Of a DNA stretch of 64,000 nucleotides, positions 40,959-50,408 are shown in pieces. The translations under genes were made by a program, and so were the position numbers. How positions within the stretch are numbered: position 1 is the stretch's first letter; every line of letters begins with the position of its first letter. The stretch comes from Paracoccus sp041927875 (lineage in GTDB: Bacteria; Pseudomonadota; Alphaproteobacteria; Rhodobacterales; Rhodobacteraceae): assembly GCF_041927875.1 (NCBI RefSeq), contig NZ_JBHFHN010000004.1; one strand, 5' to 3'. The notes under the pieces are model-generated. The model searched no databases and was not told where the DNA came from. It worked only from the letters and a program-made list of their open reading frames with translations.

Positions 40959-42815
40959 TTGCCACTGAAGCGCGTCGCGGCACAGCTTGCCGGTCTGCCC
41001 CGTCAGACCAAGAAGGCCCTGTTCTTTGTGCATGACGTCGCGTTGGCGGGTCTGGCCTTTGCGGTGACGGTGTTGCTGTTCATGCCGGGCGTGGCGATGG
41101 ACGGGCTGACGCTGCTGCTGTTGCTGGCGGTGACGGCGGCGGTGGTCTTTGGCTTTCGCCTGCCCTGGCTGAAGCTGGGCGCCTTTGATGCGACGGCGGT
41201 GGTGCGGCTGGCGATGGTCGCGGCGCTGACGGCGGCGGCGATGGCGCTGATCGCCCTGCTGCGCGGCGGGCCGGTGCTGGCATCGCTGTGGCTGCTGTTC
41301 GGGGTGGTGTTCTTTGGCCTGCTGGTGCTGGCGCGGGTGGTGGTGTTGCAGGTGCTGAACCGCCTGACGCTGGATCGCGGCCTGAAGCGTGTGGCGATCT
41401 ATGGCGCGGGCACGGCCGGCATCCAGCTGGCCGCGACCCTGCATCGGTCGACCGACGCCCGCCCCGTCGGCTTCATCGACGACAACCCGAACCTGCACCG
41501 GTTGGTGATCGGCGGCCTGCCGGTCGGATCGCCGCGCGATCTGGAGAGCCTGCAACGCAAATGGGGCTTCGAGGAAATCTGGCTGAGCATCCCGTCCCTG
41601 ACCGGTCCCCGGCGCGATGAGATCCTGGCCAGCATCCAGGAGCAGGGCTTCAAGGTGCGCGCGACCCCCTCGCTGATGGATCTGCTGATGCGCCCGGCCG
41701 CCGAAAGCCCGAATGAGGTGACGCCGCTGGACCTTCTGGGCCGCGAAAGCGTGGCGCTGGATCATCCTGACATCGCCCGCACCTATCTGGGCAAGACAGT
41801 GATGGTCACGGGGGCGGGCGGCTCCATCGGTTCGGAACTGTGCCGTCAGTTGGCGATGGGCAAGGTCGCCACGCTGATCCTGTTCGAGCACAGCGAATTT
41901 GCGCTGTATACGATCGAGCGCGAGCTGCTGGAACGCGCCGATTGCCGGAATGTGCGGATCGTGACCCGGCTGGGATCGGTCGCGGATCGGGTGCGGCTGC
42001 GGCAGGTGCTGAACGAGACCCGGCCCGACGTCATCCTTCACGCTGCCGCCTACAAGCATGTGCCGATCATCGAAGCGAACGAGCTTGAGGGCGCGCGCAA
42101 CAACATCCTGGGCACCCGCAATGTGGTGGATGCGGCGCGGGCCGCGGGCGTGGCGCGGATGATCCTGATCTCGACCGACAAGGCGGTGCGGCCGACCAAT
42201 ATCATGGGCGCGACCAAGCGGATCGCAGAACAACTTGTGCAGGATGCGCAGACCCGCAGCGACGGCACGCTGTTTTCGATGGTGCGGTTCGGCAACGTGC
42301 TGGGGTCGTCCGGGTCGGTCCTGCCGCTGTTCCAGCGCCAGATCCAGGGCGGCGGCCCGGTGACCGTCACCCACCCCGAGGTGACCCGGTTCTTCATGAC
42401 CATCCCCGAGGCGGCGCGGCTGGTGCTGCTGGCGGGCACCTATGCCCAGGGTGGCGATGTGTTCGTGCTGGACATGGGCGAGCCGCGCCGCATTGCCGAT
42501 CTGGCGCGGCAGATGATCCTGCTGTCGGGTCGCAGCCTGCGCGACCCCGAAACCGGGCTTGGCGATATCGAGATCCGCTATACTGGCCTGCGCCCGGGTG
42601 AAAAGCTGTATGAGGAACTACTGATCAGCGGTGACAACCTAGTGCAGACACCGCATCCCAAGATCATGCGCGCGAACGAAAACATGCCCGACCCGGCGCG
42701 GCTGGCGAAGCTTCTGACCGATCTGGCCGATGGTATCACCCGACAGGATGCGGCCGCCGTGCGCCACCTGATCGCCACCCATGCCGAGGGCTATCACACC
42801 GATGGCGCGGCATGA
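40959..42815 (+). CDS. Membrane-bound UDP-GlcNAc 4,6-dehydratase (PglF/WbpM type)
   Basis: Makes UDP-4-keto-6-deoxy-GlcNAc, the precursor of UDP-QuiNAc or UDP-FucNAc. The 618-residue protein has four N-terminal membrane segments (about 25-150), a first Rossmann domain (VAIYGAGTAGIQLAATL, residue ~150) and a second SDR domain with VTGAGGSIGSELCRQL and STDKAVRPTNIMGATKR. The SDR Tyr-Lys pair is replaced by Met-Lys, as in PglF and WbpM, and the wall-facing N-terminus fits. The TTG start at 40959 has GGGAG six bases before. It opens the operon with the polymerase gene. Confidence 0.9.
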   Translation: MPLKRVAAQLAGLPRQTKKALFFVHDVALAGLAFAVTVLLFMPGVAMDGLTLLLLLAVTAAVVFGFRLPWLKLGAFDATAVVRLAMVAALTAAAMALIALLRGGPVLASLWLLFGVVFFGLLVLARVVVLQVLNRLTLDRGLKRVAIYGAGTAGIQLAATLHRSTDARPVGFIDDNPNLHRLVIGGLPVGSPRDLESLQRKWGFEEIWLSIPSLTGPRRDEILASIQEQGFKVRATPSLMDLLMRPAAESPNEVTPLDLLGRESVALDHPDIARTYLGKTVMVTGAGGSIGSELCRQLAMGKVATLILFEHSEFALYTIERELLERADCRNVRIVTRLGSVADRVRLRQVLNETRPDVILHAAAYKHVPIIEANELEGARNNILGTRNVVDAARAAGVARMILISTDKAVRPTNIMGATKRIAEQLVQDAQTRSDGTLFSMVRFGNVLGSSGSVLPLFQRQIQGGGPVTVTHPEVTRFFMTIPEAARLVLLAGTYAQGGDVFVLDMGEPRRIADLARQMILLSGRSLRDPETGLGDIEIRYTGLRPGEKLYEELLISGDNLVQTPHPKIMRANENMPDPARLAKLLTDLADGITRQDAAAVRHLIATHAEGYHTDGAA

Positions 42816-44197
42816 CCGAGGCGACCGTCACCCTGCCCGGCCACAGTGAGGATGGTGATTGGCACGTGTCCGCGCGGGCTCTGGCGTCCGGAGTGATGCT
42901 GGTCGCCGGGGTGGTGCTGTATCTGGTCGAACGCGCCGCACCGGGGCCCTGGGTCAGCTGGGCGCAGGGCTTTGGCGTGCTGGCCACGCTGATCTATCTG
43001 TGGATCTTCTTGCGCAATCAGCAAGCTGTGGTGCTGACCAGCTTTTTCCAGATCTACAGTACACTCGGCATGATGCTGAGCGCGGTGATTATCAGCACCG
43101 GAACCTTGATGATCGAGATTGGGCGCGTCGGGACCGCCAACGGGATCTTCTGGGTGCTGATGATCTATCTTGTCGTGGGGATGGAGGCGACCCGCGTCGG
43201 CTATTATGTGGCGGCGCGCTTTCGTTGGGGCCACGGCATGCTGCGCCCGTCGGAGACCGCCAATCGCGCGCTGATCTTTCTGTTCGTCGGGGTGACACTG
43301 TCCATCGCGGCCTATGTCTTGGTGGTCGCTGGCGGCCCGGTTCTGCGCGGCGTCGACCGGGTGACCTTCTGGCGTCAGATGGCGCCGCCCGGCTCGGCGG
43401 TGCTGCCCAGCCTGGTCAGCCAGACGTTTTTCTTTATGGCCTTTCACTATCTTTTCACGCGTCGCACGGCCGGCAGGATGATCGTCCCTAACCTGATCCT
43501 CCTTGGCTATCTAGTGACCGCAGTTTTAGTTCTCGGTGAAAAGATGACGATGTTCATCGTTTTCCTGAACGTTTGGTTTCTTGTCCTGCCGGGTGTCATG
43601 GGAACTGTCATATTGCGGACAGGACATCTCTGGCTTCTACTCGGTGCGCTAACTATTCTGATTGGTTTCACTGCAATCAACTATCTCGCCGAGGACCGCG
43701 AAGCGGGCTTTGTGCTCGTGCGAGCAGCTCTTCAATCTCAATTGCTGTGGAGCGTTTTTGACGAGCCAGGTGCCTTGTCGCTATGGCCAAGTCGCGCTGA
43801 TTGTCTGGTCGGATGCTGGCCGTTCTCGTCGGGGCGCGAATACATAACGTTCCGCTATCTGCCAGTCGGCCTTTTCTATCATTATGACAAGAGCGGCAAT
43901 GCGTTATCGGGTTTCATGCCGGCCCTGGTTATTCTGACCCTCGGGATGGTCCTGGCGATGGCCCTCCATATCGTGATGTCCTTCTTGCTTGGGATATTGC
44001 AGCAAAAGCTGATCATGGCGTTGACGCGCCGTAATCTTGTCGACGGCTTTCTATTATTCAAGTTGCAGTTCGGCGTAGCGATGACTTGGTATGCAAGCAC
44101 GGCCGCACCCATCAAAGGCATTATGGTGACGCTTCTCCTGATCCTGATCCTTCGCGCCACCTTCCCCGTCCGGCCCGCCGCCCCTCGGCCGGGTTGA
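42812..44197 (+). CDS. wzy: Wzy-like O-antigen/exopolysaccharide polymerase
   Basis: Predicted inner-membrane protein of 461 residues with ten to twelve hydrophobic segments and a large periplasmic loop near residues 300-365 holding a YYHYDKSGNALSGF-like motif (here FYHYDKSGNALSGFMP), reminiscent of Wzy-type polymerases of the DUF6418 group. It follows the dehydratase gene with a four-base overlap and precedes wzz. Wzy genes are poorly conserved, so the call rests on topology, the motif and position. Its second half is AT-richer than the first (from about 43440 to 44100), a sign of recombination. Confidence 0.75.
   Translation: MTEATVTLPGHSEDGDWHVSARALASGVMLVAGVVLYLVERAAPGPWVSWAQGFGVLATLIYLWIFLRNQQAVVLTSFFQIYSTLGMMLSAVIISTGTLMIEIGRVGTANGIFWVLMIYLVVGMEATRVGYYVAARFRWGHGMLRPSETANRALIFLFVGVTLSIAAYVLVVAGGPVLRGVDRVTFWRQMAPPGSAVLPSLVSQTFFFMAFHYLFTRRTAGRMIVPNLILLGYLVTAVLVLGEKMTMFIVFLNVWFLVLPGVMGTVILRTGHLWLLLGALTILIGFTAINYLAEDREAGFVLVRAALQSQLLWSVFDEPGALSLWPSRADCLVGCWPFSSGREYITFRYLPVGLFYHYDKSGNALSGFMPALVILTLGMVLAMALHIVMSFLLGILQQKLIMALTRRNLVDGFLLFKLQFGVAMTWYASTAAPIKGIMVTLLLILILRATFPVRPAAPRPG
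43440..44100. other. AT-richer block inside the polymerase gene
   Basis: Within this block third-position A/T codons are frequent (for example stretches with GTTTTCCTGAACGTTTGG and GATTGGTTTCACTGC), whereas the gene before 43440, and the neighbours, are strongly G/C at third positions. The frame is unbroken. The change falls inside one gene, so it looks like a recombination breakpoint rather than a gene boundary. Confidence 0.65.
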
Positions 44198-44254
44198 GTT
44201 CGACTGCGATGTTGCTAAGACAAAGCCTGCACCTTGCCCCAGATCCCGAGACAG

Positions 44255-45592
44255 ATGATGACCGATGCCGCCGCTGAAAAAGACATCCTGAACCTGTCCG
44301 AGGTGTTTCGCGTCGTCCTGCGGCGCAAGCGGGCGATGGCGCTGGCCTCGGGGGCGGCCCTGGTGATTGGGCTGCTGGTGGCGCTGTCGATCACCAATGC
44401 CTACGAAAGCACCGCCAATATCCGCATTGAGCCTGGCTCACCAGTGATGTCGGCGGGGCTGAGCCTGCCGCTGCTGGGCGGCGTTGGTGGCGATGCGATG
44501 GAAACCGAAATCGCCATCGTCAAGTCGCGTGCGATCATGGGCGCGGTGATCGAGGCGCTGGACCTGCAAGTGCTGGCCCGCCCCGCCCACCCGCCGCTGA
44601 TGCAGCGGCTGCCCGTCCTTGGCAGCCTGCTGTTTGGTGCCGGTCAGGCTGGCCCCGCCAGCATCACCGTTGATGAGTTGACCGTGCCGCGCGCATGGTA
44701 TGGTGAGGACATGGACCTGATCCTGACCGAGGACGGCAGGTTCCGGCTGGAACTGCCGAACGGCGACCGCGTGGACGGTACAGTTGGGCAAAAGATCGAG
44801 CTGCCCGATCTTGGCTTTGCGCTGAACGTCACCGCCCTGTCCGGCGATCCCGGCCAGGATTTCCTGCTGCGCAAGGACACGCTGTTCGACACGATGAAAT
44901 GGATGGACGAGGCGCTGACCGTCAGCCAGCTTCGCCGGACCGAACTGATCGAGCTTGCCTTCCGCGACTATGATCCACGCCGGGCCGAGCACATCCTGTC
45001 CACCACGCTGGAGATCTACTCCGCCTTCAACGATCGCTATGCGGTCGCGACCGCGCAGCGCCGGGTCGAGCATGTGGAAAAGGAACTGCCCGCCGCGATG
45101 GCCGCGATCGACCGCGCCGAAGAGGCCCTGAACGAATTTCAGAAGGAATCGCGCACCATCAACATGCAGGTGCAGACCGAGTTTCTGCTGAAGCGTCTGG
45201 CCGAGAACGAAGAACTGCTGCGCGACAATCAGCTGCCCAAGGAACGCGAGCGGCTGGAGCGGATCCGCGAAGGCATTCTGGACGACCTGTCGGCGGTACC
45301 GGATGCGCAGTTGCAATTGCAGAACCTGCAACGCGATGTGGAGATCGCGCAGCAGATCTATCTTGAGCTGATGAAGGTCGTGCAGGAGCAGCGCATCCTG
45401 CGCGCCAGTGCGCATGGGACGGTGCAAATCCTTGATCCGGCCCTTGCCGACGACAAGCCGGTGGGGCAGGGCCGCACCAGGCTGATCGCAATGATCTGGG
45501 TGCTGGGCACGCTGCTGGCGGCGCTGTTCATCATTTACCGCGACTACCGCCGCCGCGACACCGCGTTGGCGGTGGCGGATGAGCGGGCCTGA
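44255..45592 (+). CDS. wzz: Wzz-family chain-length determinant / polysaccharide co-polymerase
   Basis: Inner-membrane protein of 445 residues with membrane segments near residues 35-55 and at the C-terminus (about 410-430), the PCP topology. Between them a helical, coiled-coil periplasmic part (about 250-370, with QRRVEHVEKELPAAMAAIDRAEEAL). There is no C-terminal tyrosine kinase domain. It would set chain length with the polymerase encoded just upstream. Start taken at the ATG at 44255; the next ATG three bases later is equally possible. It ends one base before the convergent KpsS-like gene. Confidence 0.88.
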   Translation: MMTDAAAEKDILNLSEVFRVVLRRKRAMALASGAALVIGLLVALSITNAYESTANIRIEPGSPVMSAGLSLPLLGGVGGDAMETEIAIVKSRAIMGAVIEALDLQVLARPAHPPLMQRLPVLGSLLFGAGQAGPASITVDELTVPRAWYGEDMDLILTEDGRFRLELPNGDRVDGTVGQKIELPDLGFALNVTALSGDPGQDFLLRKDTLFDTMKWMDEALTVSQLRRTELIELAFRDYDPRRAEHILSTTLEIYSAFNDRYAVATAQRRVEHVEKELPAAMAAIDRAEEALNEFQKESRTINMQVQTEFLLKRLAENEELLRDNQLPKERERLERIREGILDDLSAVPDAQLQLQNLQRDVEIAQQIYLELMKVVQEQRILRASAHGTVQILDPALADDKPVGQGRTRLIAMIWVLGTLLAALFIIYRDYRRRDTALAVADERA

Positions 45593-47035
45593 TCAGGCCC
45601 GGCTGAAGTAACCGGCGTCGCGCAGCAGCGGATAGATCTTGCGCGCCTCGGCTTTGGCGGCCTCACCGTCCAGCATCAGGTTCAGCGACGCGGGCAGCGT
45701 GGCGCGGTGATAGGCGCTGACGAAATCGACGTTGTAATCGTCATCCCAATCCGCCGGCGTTTCGACCACCTGGCGGATCAGCCCGTGCAGCGCCGAGGGA
45801 TCGCGCAGCTTGGTGATCCCGGTGTGGAAGTCGTAAAAGACGCTGCCATACAGGATGACCCGCTTTTTCAGCAGCAGCGCCTCATACCCTACGGTGCTGG
45901 TCAGGGTGATGACCGCGCGACTTTCGCGGATCAGTTGCTTGGTCGGCTCATTCGGGCCAAGCAGGCGCACATTCGGCAGCCGCGCGACGCGCCGATAGAA
46001 ATCCAGCGACGGAAAGCCGAAGGCCGTCACGTGGTCCTTGACGTAGAGCCGCAGGCCCTCGGGCAGGTTGAAGGCGATGTTCCGGATAACCTCATATTCA
46101 TCCAGATAGGTGCCGCACATGACCGAGGTCGAGGCCTCGGGGTGGAAATGCAGCGGGTAAAGCAGGAAATCCTCGCCCGGCCGGGGCTTTTCATAGAAGC
46201 GCTGAATGCGGCGCAGCTTCAGCCGCCGGGCGATGTTGCGGCGCATCAGATTGACATGGGTGCGCAGCGGGTTGCCCAGGGTGACGGTGCCCGTCCGACT
46301 GTCGCCAATGTGGCGCAGCAGCGACCGCAGCTTTTTCAGCCGATGCAGCCGGACATACCGCGACAGGATCGCTACCCGCTCCATCTTGTTGAACTTCATG
46401 TAATCGGGAACGGCGGTTTCCAGCGTTCCGATATAGTCGCCGGCCCAGGCGCGCAGATCATCCGACAGCGGCGCCTGCCCCGAGCGGATCAGGTCGAACT
46501 GGCGCTTGGTTTCAAAGTCGCGCATCGGGTCGTCGGTGACGCCAAAGCGGCCCGGAAGCCGCGATCCGGCCAGCCCGACATAACGCACCCCCATGCGCTG
46601 CGCGACGAACAGCGCGAAATGGGTCTGGGTGCTGGCGACGTTTTCGTAAATCACCACGTCGATCTGATGGCGTGTGAAGATCTGTTCGTAAAAGGTCAGC
46701 AGCCCGCTTTTGATCCGGTCAAAGAAGTCCATCCCCGGATTGGCGCCCCAGACGTTATAGGCGGCATCGCGTTCGAAATCCGACAGCAGCGCGGCGTTCA
46801 GGTTCAGGTCGCCATAGCGTTGCAGGATCGCGTGATCGGTCTCGTGGTCGGCGAAGAAGTCCTGAAAGCTGATCACCTCGGAAAAGCCGACCTGATCCAG
46901 ACCGTTTTCGGCGCGGGCAAAATTGCTGTCGGCGGCGACCACGACCTTGTCGCCATCGCGCATCAGGAGGCGCGCGATTTCGTTGAAAAAATGGAAATAA
47001 TTCGGCGCGTTGTTCGACAGTAGCAGGATATTCAT
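45593..47035 (-). CDS. KpsS/capsule-synthesis-family glycosyltransferase
   Basis: Soluble GT of 480 residues in the Capsule_synth (PF05159) family, whose best known members add Kdo from CMP-Kdo. Conserved features: YPLHFHPEASTSVMCGTYLDE, LYVKDHVTAFG, and ITLTSTVGYEALLLKKRVILYGSVFY. It overlaps pseI by four bases as the last gene of the pseudaminic acid operon, so its likely donor is CMP-pseudaminic acid, another nine-carbon (nonulosonic) acid. That is inferred from context, since the family is linked with CMP-activated keto acids. Confidence 0.8.
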   Translation of the reverse strand: MNILLLSNNAPNYFHFFNEIARLLMRDGDKVVVAADSNFARAENGLDQVGFSEVISFQDFFADHETDHAILQRYGDLNLNAALLSDFERDAAYNVWGANPGMDFFDRIKSGLLTFYEQIFTRHQIDVVIYENVASTQTHFALFVAQRMGVRYVGLAGSRLPGRFGVTDDPMRDFETKRQFDLIRSGQAPLSDDLRAWAGDYIGTLETAVPDYMKFNKMERVAILSRYVRLHRLKKLRSLLRHIGDSRTGTVTLGNPLRTHVNLMRRNIARRLKLRRIQRFYEKPRPGEDFLLYPLHFHPEASTSVMCGTYLDEYEVIRNIAFNLPEGLRLYVKDHVTAFGFPSLDFYRRVARLPNVRLLGPNEPTKQLIRESRAVITLTSTVGYEALLLKKRVILYGSVFYDFHTGITKLRDPSALHGLIRQVVETPADWDDDYNVDFVSAYHRATLPASLNLMLDGEAAKAEARKIYPLLRDAGYFSRA

Positions 47036-48093
47036 GCGATCAGCCCCTTGGTCAGCACCTCGGCGCGGACCGGGGTCATGGCGCGAACGTCGGTGGTGAC
47101 GGTGGTGCCGATCACGCGGTCCATGTGTTTGGGGGCCAGGCCATAGCCGGGGCGGACGCTGCGGATCGCGTCGGCAGTGATAACCTCGCCCGCGCGCAGG
47201 TCGCGGACGAAATACAGCGACCGGCGGAACTGGACGTTGCCCTGTTCGCTGGATTTGCGGCCATAATCCACCGCGCCAAGCGCCGACCAGGCGGTGCGCG
47301 CCGATTGGCACAGCGCCGCCAATTCTGCCGGCTCCAGCGAAAAGCTGTCATCCGGCCCGCCGCCGCTGCGATCCAGCGTGAAGTGCTTTTCGATGATCGA
47401 GGCGCCCATCACCACGCTGGCAATCGCGGTGGTATTGTCCAGCGTGTGATCCGACAGGCCGGTGACCATCCCGAACCGGTCGATCATGTCGGGGATGGTG
47501 CGCAGGTTGTAATCCTCGGGCGGGGCGGGATAGCCGCTGACGCAGTGCAGGATCGCCAGTTCACGGCAGCCGCCGTCACGGGCGGCGGCGATGGCCTCGG
47601 CGATTTCATCGGCATCGGCCATCCCGGTCGAGATGATCATCGGCTTGCCGGTCGCGGCGACATAGCGGATCAGCGGCAGGTCAACCGCCTCGAACGAGGC
47701 GATCTTGTAGGCGGGCGCGCCCAGATCCTCCAGCAGGTCGACGGCGGTATTGTCGAAGGGTGAGGAAAAGATCGTGATCCCCTGCGCGCGCGCGTGATCG
47801 AACAACGGCTTGTGCCAATCCCAAGGCATGTGGGCCTGTTGATACAGGTCGAACAGTCGCTGGCCGTCCCACAACCCGCCACGGATCATGAAATCCTCGG
47901 CATCGCTGTCCAGTGTGATCGTCTCCGGCTTGTAGGTTTGCAACTTGATTGCATCCGCTCCGGCGGCCTTTGCGGCGTCAATGATCCGCAGCGCGGTGTC
48001 CAGGCTGCCGTTGTGATTGGCCGACAGTTCAGCGATCACATAGGGCGGATGGTCGGGGCCGATGGCGCGACCGGCAATGTGGATGGGCTTCAT
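47032..48093 (-). CDS. pseI: Pseudaminic acid synthase PseI (NeuB family)
   Basis: Condenses the 6-deoxy-AltdiNAc sugar with phosphoenolpyruvate to form pseudaminic acid. The 353-residue protein has the NeuB barrel (ELSANHNGSLDTALRIIDAAK, KLQTYKPETITLDS, SSPFDNTAVDLLEDL, IISTGMA) followed by a C-terminal antifreeze/SAF domain (about 290-350, FRRSLYFVRDLRAGEVIT). The HFTLDRSGGGPDDSFSLEP segment is typical. PseI rather than NeuB or LegI is chosen from the neighbouring pse genes. Confidence 0.92.
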   Translation of the reverse strand: MKPIHIAGRAIGPDHPPYVIAELSANHNGSLDTALRIIDAAKAAGADAIKLQTYKPETITLDSDAEDFMIRGGLWDGQRLFDLYQQAHMPWDWHKPLFDHARAQGITIFSSPFDNTAVDLLEDLGAPAYKIASFEAVDLPLIRYVAATGKPMIISTGMADADEIAEAIAAARDGGCRELAILHCVSGYPAPPEDYNLRTIPDMIDRFGMVTGLSDHTLDNTTAIASVVMGASIIEKHFTLDRSGGGPDDSFSLEPAELAALCQSARTAWSALGAVDYGRKSSEQGNVQFRRSLYFVRDLRAGEVITADAIRSVRPGYGLAPKHMDRVIGTTVTTDVRAMTPVRAEVLTKGLIA

Positions 48094-48617
48094 GAAATGT
48101 CTCCTGAATGTCCGTCGCGCTGCCATTCACTGGCCAGAAGGCCGAAGCAGACAAGGTCGTCATAGCCGCCATCGCGGCGTCGCTGGTCGCGCAAGACCCC
48201 CTCTTGGGTGAAGCCCAGCCGAAGATGCAGCCGGATCGACGGCAGATTGCTGCCGATGGCCTGACCGCAGACCTTGTGCAGCCCGAGCGGCCCAAAGGCG
48301 TGGTCAAGCGCGGCACGCCCCAGCCGCTGTCCGGTGCCTCTCGGCGCGCCGGGGCGGGCGTAAAAGCCCCAGTCGGCAACGCCGCCCGGTTCCACATCGG
48401 CAAACTGCGCGTAACCGATGGGGCCGCTGGTGTCCTCGACCAGGATCAGGCAACGGCTCGGATCCTGGCTGACGCGCGCGAACCAGAGGCGATGCTCGTC
48501 CAGGGTGATTTCGTGTCGGGTGAACATGACCGCCCGCACCGCAGGGGCGTTGCGCCAGGCGAGGACCATGGGCAGATCCGCCTCGGCCAAGGGGCGGATA
48601 CGGCAGTTTTCAGTCAT
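48090..48617 (-). CDS. pseH: PseH-type N-acetyltransferase (GNAT)
   Basis: Acetylates the 4-amino group of UDP-4-amino-4,6-dideoxy-N-acetyl-altrosamine before the UDP is removed by PseG. The 175-residue GNAT starts MTENCRIRPLAEADLPMVLAWRN and has the acetyl-CoA motif RGTGQRLGRAALDHA. RHEITLDEHRLWFA and SIRLHLRLGF are usual in PseH. It overlaps pseI by four bases and pseG by eight. Confidence 0.87.
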   Translation of the reverse strand: MTENCRIRPLAEADLPMVLAWRNAPAVRAVMFTRHEITLDEHRLWFARVSQDPSRCLILVEDTSGPIGYAQFADVEPGGVADWGFYARPGAPRGTGQRLGRAALDHAFGPLGLHKVCGQAIGSNLPSIRLHLRLGFTQEGVLRDQRRRDGGYDDLVCFGLLASEWQRDGHSGDIS

Positions 48618-49707
48618 GCTGGCCCCCCAAGATGATGGCAGCGACGCGCGGCGCGCCCAGGCCATCGACCAGCCCGGAAGCGGATCGGCCGACGCGCCGC
48701 AACATGTCGCCCATCCGGTCGGGGCTGTCAAGAGTGCGCAGGGTCTCGGCGATCTGTCCGGGCGTGCGCACCGCGATTGCAGCGCCGGTGCGATCCAGCG
48801 CCTCTGCCGCGCCCATCTGGTTATCGGCCAGCACGATCTGAATGGTCGGCAGGCCCAGGCAGCAGCGTTCCCATGACGTGCCGCCCGCGGCACCGACGGC
48901 AAGGTCGCTGCGCGCCATGGTCGCGGCCATGTCGGTGATGCCGACGCGCACTGTCGTAGGCCAGGGCATTCTGGCCGCAGCTTCGCGCACCGCTTCGACC
49001 CAGGGGGCCGAGGGGCCAAGGATGACCTCGATCCCGGTCAGGTCGGGCAGGTGCAGGCCCGGCAGCGCGTTCAGGATCTGGCCGGTCACGTTATCTTGAT
49101 CGACGCCACCCATGGTGATCAGCAGGTGGCGCAGCGCGGGCGGACCGCGGCGGCGCAGGCTGTCGGGGCGGGCGCGGGCGAAATCGGGGCGCAGCAGGGC
49201 GTGATGCGGGCCGATCATGCGGGGGGCGTGATCGGGCACCAGGCCGTCATAATCAGCCGCCTGCCGCCCCAGATTCTGATCCAGCAGCAGGTCGCAGTCA
49301 TGGGCCCGGTCTGCCAGATCGTCGATCACCATGATCCGCCCGACATGCGGGCGGAGCGCGCGATGCCAGCGGTGATCCAGCGCGTAGTGATCGACCACCA
49401 GCACATCCACAGGCTTACCGCCAAGCGCGGCGACCACCTGATGCGCATCGGTCTGCCAGTCGCTGCCCAGCCAGTCGGCATGGGCCAGCACCGGTTCGTC
49501 TGGCAACGCCGCCCCGCCCATCGGCAGCGCCGTCACCGCAAAGCTGCGCGCCGCGATCAGGTCGTTCAGATGGCCATCATGGACGCGGCACAGGAACTGG
49601 CAGTCAGCCCCCGCCTCGCGCAGCGCATCGGCAAGCGTCAGGCAGCGCATCACATGCCCCGACCCGATTCGCACCGAGGCATCGACGCGGAACGCCACGC
49701 GCAGCAT
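48610..49707 (-). CDS. pseG: UDP-2,4-diacetamido-2,4,6-trideoxy-altropyranose hydrolase PseG
   Basis: Releases UDP from the diacetamido sugar, the step before PseI. The 365-residue GT-B-like protein starts VAFRVDASVRIGSGHVMRCLTLAD, the PseG signature with the catalytic His, and ends with ITDMAATMARSDLAVGAAGGTSWERCCLGLP, the nucleotide-binding segment. It lies three bases from pseF and overlaps pseH. Confidence 0.92.
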   Translation of the reverse strand: MLRVAFRVDASVRIGSGHVMRCLTLADALREAGADCQFLCRVHDGHLNDLIAARSFAVTALPMGGAALPDEPVLAHADWLGSDWQTDAHQVVAALGGKPVDVLVVDHYALDHRWHRALRPHVGRIMVIDDLADRAHDCDLLLDQNLGRQAADYDGLVPDHAPRMIGPHHALLRPDFARARPDSLRRRGPPALRHLLITMGGVDQDNVTGQILNALPGLHLPDLTGIEVILGPSAPWVEAVREAAARMPWPTTVRVGITDMAATMARSDLAVGAAGGTSWERCCLGLPTIQIVLADNQMGAAEALDRTGAAIAVRTPGQIAETLRTLDSPDRMGDMLRRVGRSASGLVDGLGAPRVAAIILGGQHD

Positions 49708-49709
49708 CG

Positions 49710-50408
49710 TTACTCTGCCGACTGGGCGGCCAAGGCCGCGAACATCAGCTCGGCGCGCCGCCAGTCCTCGGGCGTGTCGATGTCCTGCACCCTGTGGCGC
49801 GCGATCGGCACCGGGACCGAGCCGGACCCGAACAGCACGCGGCCCGCCTGCCAGGCCGCCGCCCGGCCCCAATAGAATTGTCCGGCATCGTGCCAGGCTT
49901 CTTCCAGGTCTTGCGAGCGGGTGGCGAAATGGTCGGGTTGGAACATCGCCACGCGGCCATCCTCGGTGCGGCGCAGCGCACGCTGGATCGGGAACGCATA
50001 GGTGGTGACCGAAAAGGCGTAATCCGCCCCCGATCCCGTCAGGGCCTGATGCCCGTCGCGCAGGTCGGCCGCGCGGACGAAAGGCGCGGTGGCGTACAGG
50101 CAGCAGACCAGATCCGGGGCCGTGCCATGGTCGGCCTGCCAGGCGGCGGCATGGGCGATCACCGGTATCGTGCCCGTATGGTCATCCGACAGCGCGGCTG
50201 GGCGGGTGAAGGGCACCTCGGCGCCGTGATCGCGGGCGACCTGGGCAATTTCGGCATCATCGGTGCTGACGATGATCCGGTCGAAACAGCCGCTGTCCCG
50301 CGCCGCCGCGATCGACCAGGCGATCATCGGCTTGCCGCAGAAGGGCTTGATGTTCTTGCGCGGGATGCGCTTGCTGCCGCCCCGCGCCGGGATGACGGCC
50401 AGCCTCAT
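49710..50408 (-). CDS. pseF: Pseudaminic acid cytidylyltransferase PseF
   Basis: Activates pseudaminic acid with CTP to CMP-pseudaminic acid. The 232-residue protein has the CTP-binding motif ARGGSKRIPRKNIKPF and FDRIIVSTDDAEIAQVA, and LYATAPFVRAADL. It matches the CMP-sugar synthetase family; PseF is inferred from the operon. It overlaps pseC by four bases. Confidence 0.93.
   Translation of the reverse strand: MRLAVIPARGGSKRIPRKNIKPFCGKPMIAWSIAAARDSGCFDRIIVSTDDAEIAQVARDHGAEVPFTRPAALSDDHTGTIPVIAHAAAWQADHGTAPDLVCCLYATAPFVRAADLRDGHQALTGSGADYAFSVTTYAFPIQRALRRTEDGRVAMFQPDHFATRSQDLEEAWHDAGQFYWGRAAAWQAGRVLFGSGSVPVPIARHRVQDIDTPEDWRRAELMFAALAAQSAE

Noticed and set aside
40959..42815. The PglF-like protein as the missing PseB
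   Set aside because: It has the membrane N-terminus and Met-Lys active site of the 5-retaining dehydratases, whose product PseC of the pse route does not use; FnlA fits better.
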